Both the position numbers and the translations under genes were made by a program. This document shows positions 5,099-6,164 of a stretch of DNA of 6,164 nucleotides, one piece after another. Positions within the stretch are counted from its first letter, which is position 1, and every line of letters starts with the position of its first letter. The stretch is taken from NCBI GenBank assembly GCA_905211615.1, contig CAJMBB010000115.1:1-6164 (forward strand). Reading direction: 5' to 3'. A model generated the notes under the pieces. It searched no databases and was not told the origin of the DNA. It was given only the letters and a program-made list of their open reading frames with translations. Source of the DNA: an uncultured Collinsella sp. Lineage in GTDB: Bacteria > Actinomycetota > Coriobacteriia > Coriobacteriales > Coriobacteriaceae.

Positions 5099-6164
5099 GA
5101 CCGGTCGCCTCCAAACAGATCGGGGCGAGTGGCCAGATAGGCATCAAGGGCCTCGAGCGCACGGTCCGCATAGGCCTGGTAGCGGTCGCGCTTGCTGCGG
5201 CGCTTACCATCCTCGAGTGGCGGCACCAGGCCAAAGTTGACATGCATGGGCTGGTAGCCCACGGTGGCAGGATCGGTCGCATAGCCCACGAGCGCGCCCA
5301 GGGCGCCCACGCGGGGCAACTCGACGCCCGCGGCGCCGATAGCCTCGGCATAGGTGTTGAGCGCCGCGAGCAGACCGGTCGCCACGGCTTCCATGTACCC
5401 CTCGGTGCCGGTGATCTGACCGGCCAGGCGCACGCCGGTACCAGGCACGGCAAAAGTGCCATCGAGCACGTGCGGGGCGTCGACAAAGGTATTGCGGTGC
5501 ATGACACCGTAGCGGAAGAACTCAGCGTTCTCCAGGCCCGGCACCATATGGAAGACGCGCTTCTGCTCGCCAAAGGTCAGGTTGGTCTGGAAGCCCACCA
5601 GGTTATAGGCGGTCTTCTCCTTGTTCTCGGCACGCAGCTGAATCGCCGCCCAAGGGCGACGTCCGGTACGCGGGTCGGTGAGGCCGACGGGCTTCATGGC
5701 GCCAAAGCGAATGGCGTCCTTGCCGGTGCGCGCAACTTCCTCGGCAGGTTGGCAGGCCTGAAACAGATCGCCGCCCTCAAAGTCTTTGAGCACCACGCGG
5801 TCGGCCGTGGTAAGTGCCTCGATAAAGGCCTCGTACTCCTCCTTGTTGAGCGGAGCGTTGAGATAGTCGCCGCTCCCCTGCTCCTCGTAGCGCGACTGCG
5901 AAAACAGCACGTCCATATCGAGCGTGGAGGCATCGACGATCGGCGCCGCGGCATCGAAGAACGCAAGGGCGTCGCCACCGACGAGCTTCATGACCTCTTC
6001 GCTCAGCGCCGGTGAACACAGCGGGCCCGCGGCAATGACCACGTGGCCCTCGGGAATCTGCGTGACCTCGCCGTGCACGACCTCGATATTGGGACGGGCG
6101 GCAACCTCGGCCTCGACAAGCTCGGAAAACTTGACGCGGTCGACCGCCAAGGCGCCACCGGCGG
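5095..6164 (-). CDS. trmFO: TrmFO, folate/FAD-dependent tRNA (uracil-54) C5-methyltransferase, 5' end missing
   Basis: TrmFO makes 5-methyluridine at position 54 of the tRNA T-loop, using methylene-tetrahydrofolate as carbon donor with FAD and NAD(P)H. The last 355 codons are present. The frame enters the window as AGGALAVDRVKFSELV, so roughly the first 90-100 residues, including the FAD-binding GxGxxG, lie beyond the right edge. Visible family blocks include FFDAAAPIVD, SRYEEQGSGDYLN, and FEGGDLFQACQPAEE with the cysteine equivalent to the one implicated in catalysis in B. subtilis. FGAMKPVGLTDPRTG, GFQTNLTFGEQKRVF, VPGLENAEFFRYG, MHRNT, AGQITGTEGY and the C-terminal PMHVNFGLVPPL also match. 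The TTG at 6150 within GGALAVD is not a start. It ends in TAG at 5097-5095, overlapping the first codon of xerC; its last codons carry the xerC ribosome-binding site, so the two are likely coupled. Confidence 0.97.
   Translation of the reverse strand, partial: AGGALAVDRVKFSELVEAEVAARPNIEVVHGEVTQIPEGHVVIAAGPLCSPALSEEVMKLVGGDALAFFDAAAPIVDASTLDMDVLFSQSRYEEQGSGDYLNAPLNKEEYEAFIEALTTADRVVLKDFEGGDLFQACQPAEEVARTGKDAIRFGAMKPVGLTDPRTGRRPWAAIQLRAENKEKTAYNLVGFQTNLTFGEQKRVFHMVPGLENAEFFRYGVMHRNTFVDAPHVLDGTFAVPGTGVRLAGQITGTEGYMEAVATGLLAALNTYAEAIGAAGVELPRVGALGALVGYATDPATVGYQPMHVNFGLVPPLEDGKRRSKRDRYQAYADRALEALDAYLATRPDLFGGDRS

Noticed and set aside
5242..6015. A 257-codon plus-strand open frame antisense to trmFO
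   Set aside because: Shadow of trmFO; the trmFO frame is conserved from end to end over this stretch.
1..6164. CRISPR arrays, tRNA or rRNA genes, insertion sequences, phage or defence genes
   Set aside because: No spaced direct repeats, cloverleaf-like sequence, transposase motifs or terminal repeats were seen. The only recombinase is a chromosomal Xer-type protein in a conserved housekeeping position.

Overview
All supported genes in this window lie on the minus strand, so transcription runs from high to low coordinates. The content is core housekeeping: tRNA modification (trmFO, 5' end cut off by the window edge), a Xer-type tyrosine recombinase, ribosomal protein S2 (rpsB), elongation factor Ts (tsf), UMP kinase (pyrH), ribosome recycling factor (frr), undecaprenyl diphosphate synthase (uppS), and the first 45 codons of what is most likely CDP-diacylglycerol synthase (cdsA). 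The order rpsB-tsf-pyrH-frr-uppS-cdsA is widely conserved in bacteria. A trmFO-xer pair directly upstream is familiar from Gram-positive genomes. By eye the base composition is about 60% GC, Shine-Dalgarno sequences are strong (AGGAGG), and GTG/TTG starts are common. Together with the protein sequences, this suggests a GC-rich anaerobic actinobacterium of the Coriobacteriia, possibly Collinsella. That placement is inference from memory, not a search.

Layout in transcription order. Positions 6164-5095 hold trmFO, and it overlaps xerC (5098-4178) by four bases. A 219-base intergenic stretch (4177-3959) follows. It holds a weak terminator candidate after xerC, a very good housekeeping promoter (TTGGCA, 17-base spacer, TGC-TATCAT), and a leader of about 135 bases in front of rpsB with several complementary segments, one of which would occlude part of the rpsB ribosome-binding site. 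rpsB (3958-3230) and tsf (3184-2315) form one unit closed by a strong intrinsic terminator at 2291-2257. A second, extended -10 promoter candidate then leads into pyrH-frr-uppS-cdsA, four genes packed with one- or two-base gaps.

Functionally, rpsB and tsf supply the translation machinery and frr recycles it. pyrH makes UDP for nucleic acids and for UDP-sugar precursors of the wall. uppS makes the lipid carrier for those precursors, and cdsA starts phospholipid synthesis. trmFO matures the tRNA T-loop, and the Xer protein probably resolves chromosome dimers.

I see no exotic or clearly new system here. The points worth a second look are small. The xerC reading frame has no ATG, GTG or TTG ahead of its conserved N-terminal helix, only an ATA overlapping the trmFO stop. 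A perfect 7-6-7 inverted repeat fills the spacer of the rpsB promoter. The rpsB leader looks like a candidate autoregulatory RNA. A weaker echo of the promoter/inverted-repeat layout occurs before pyrH.
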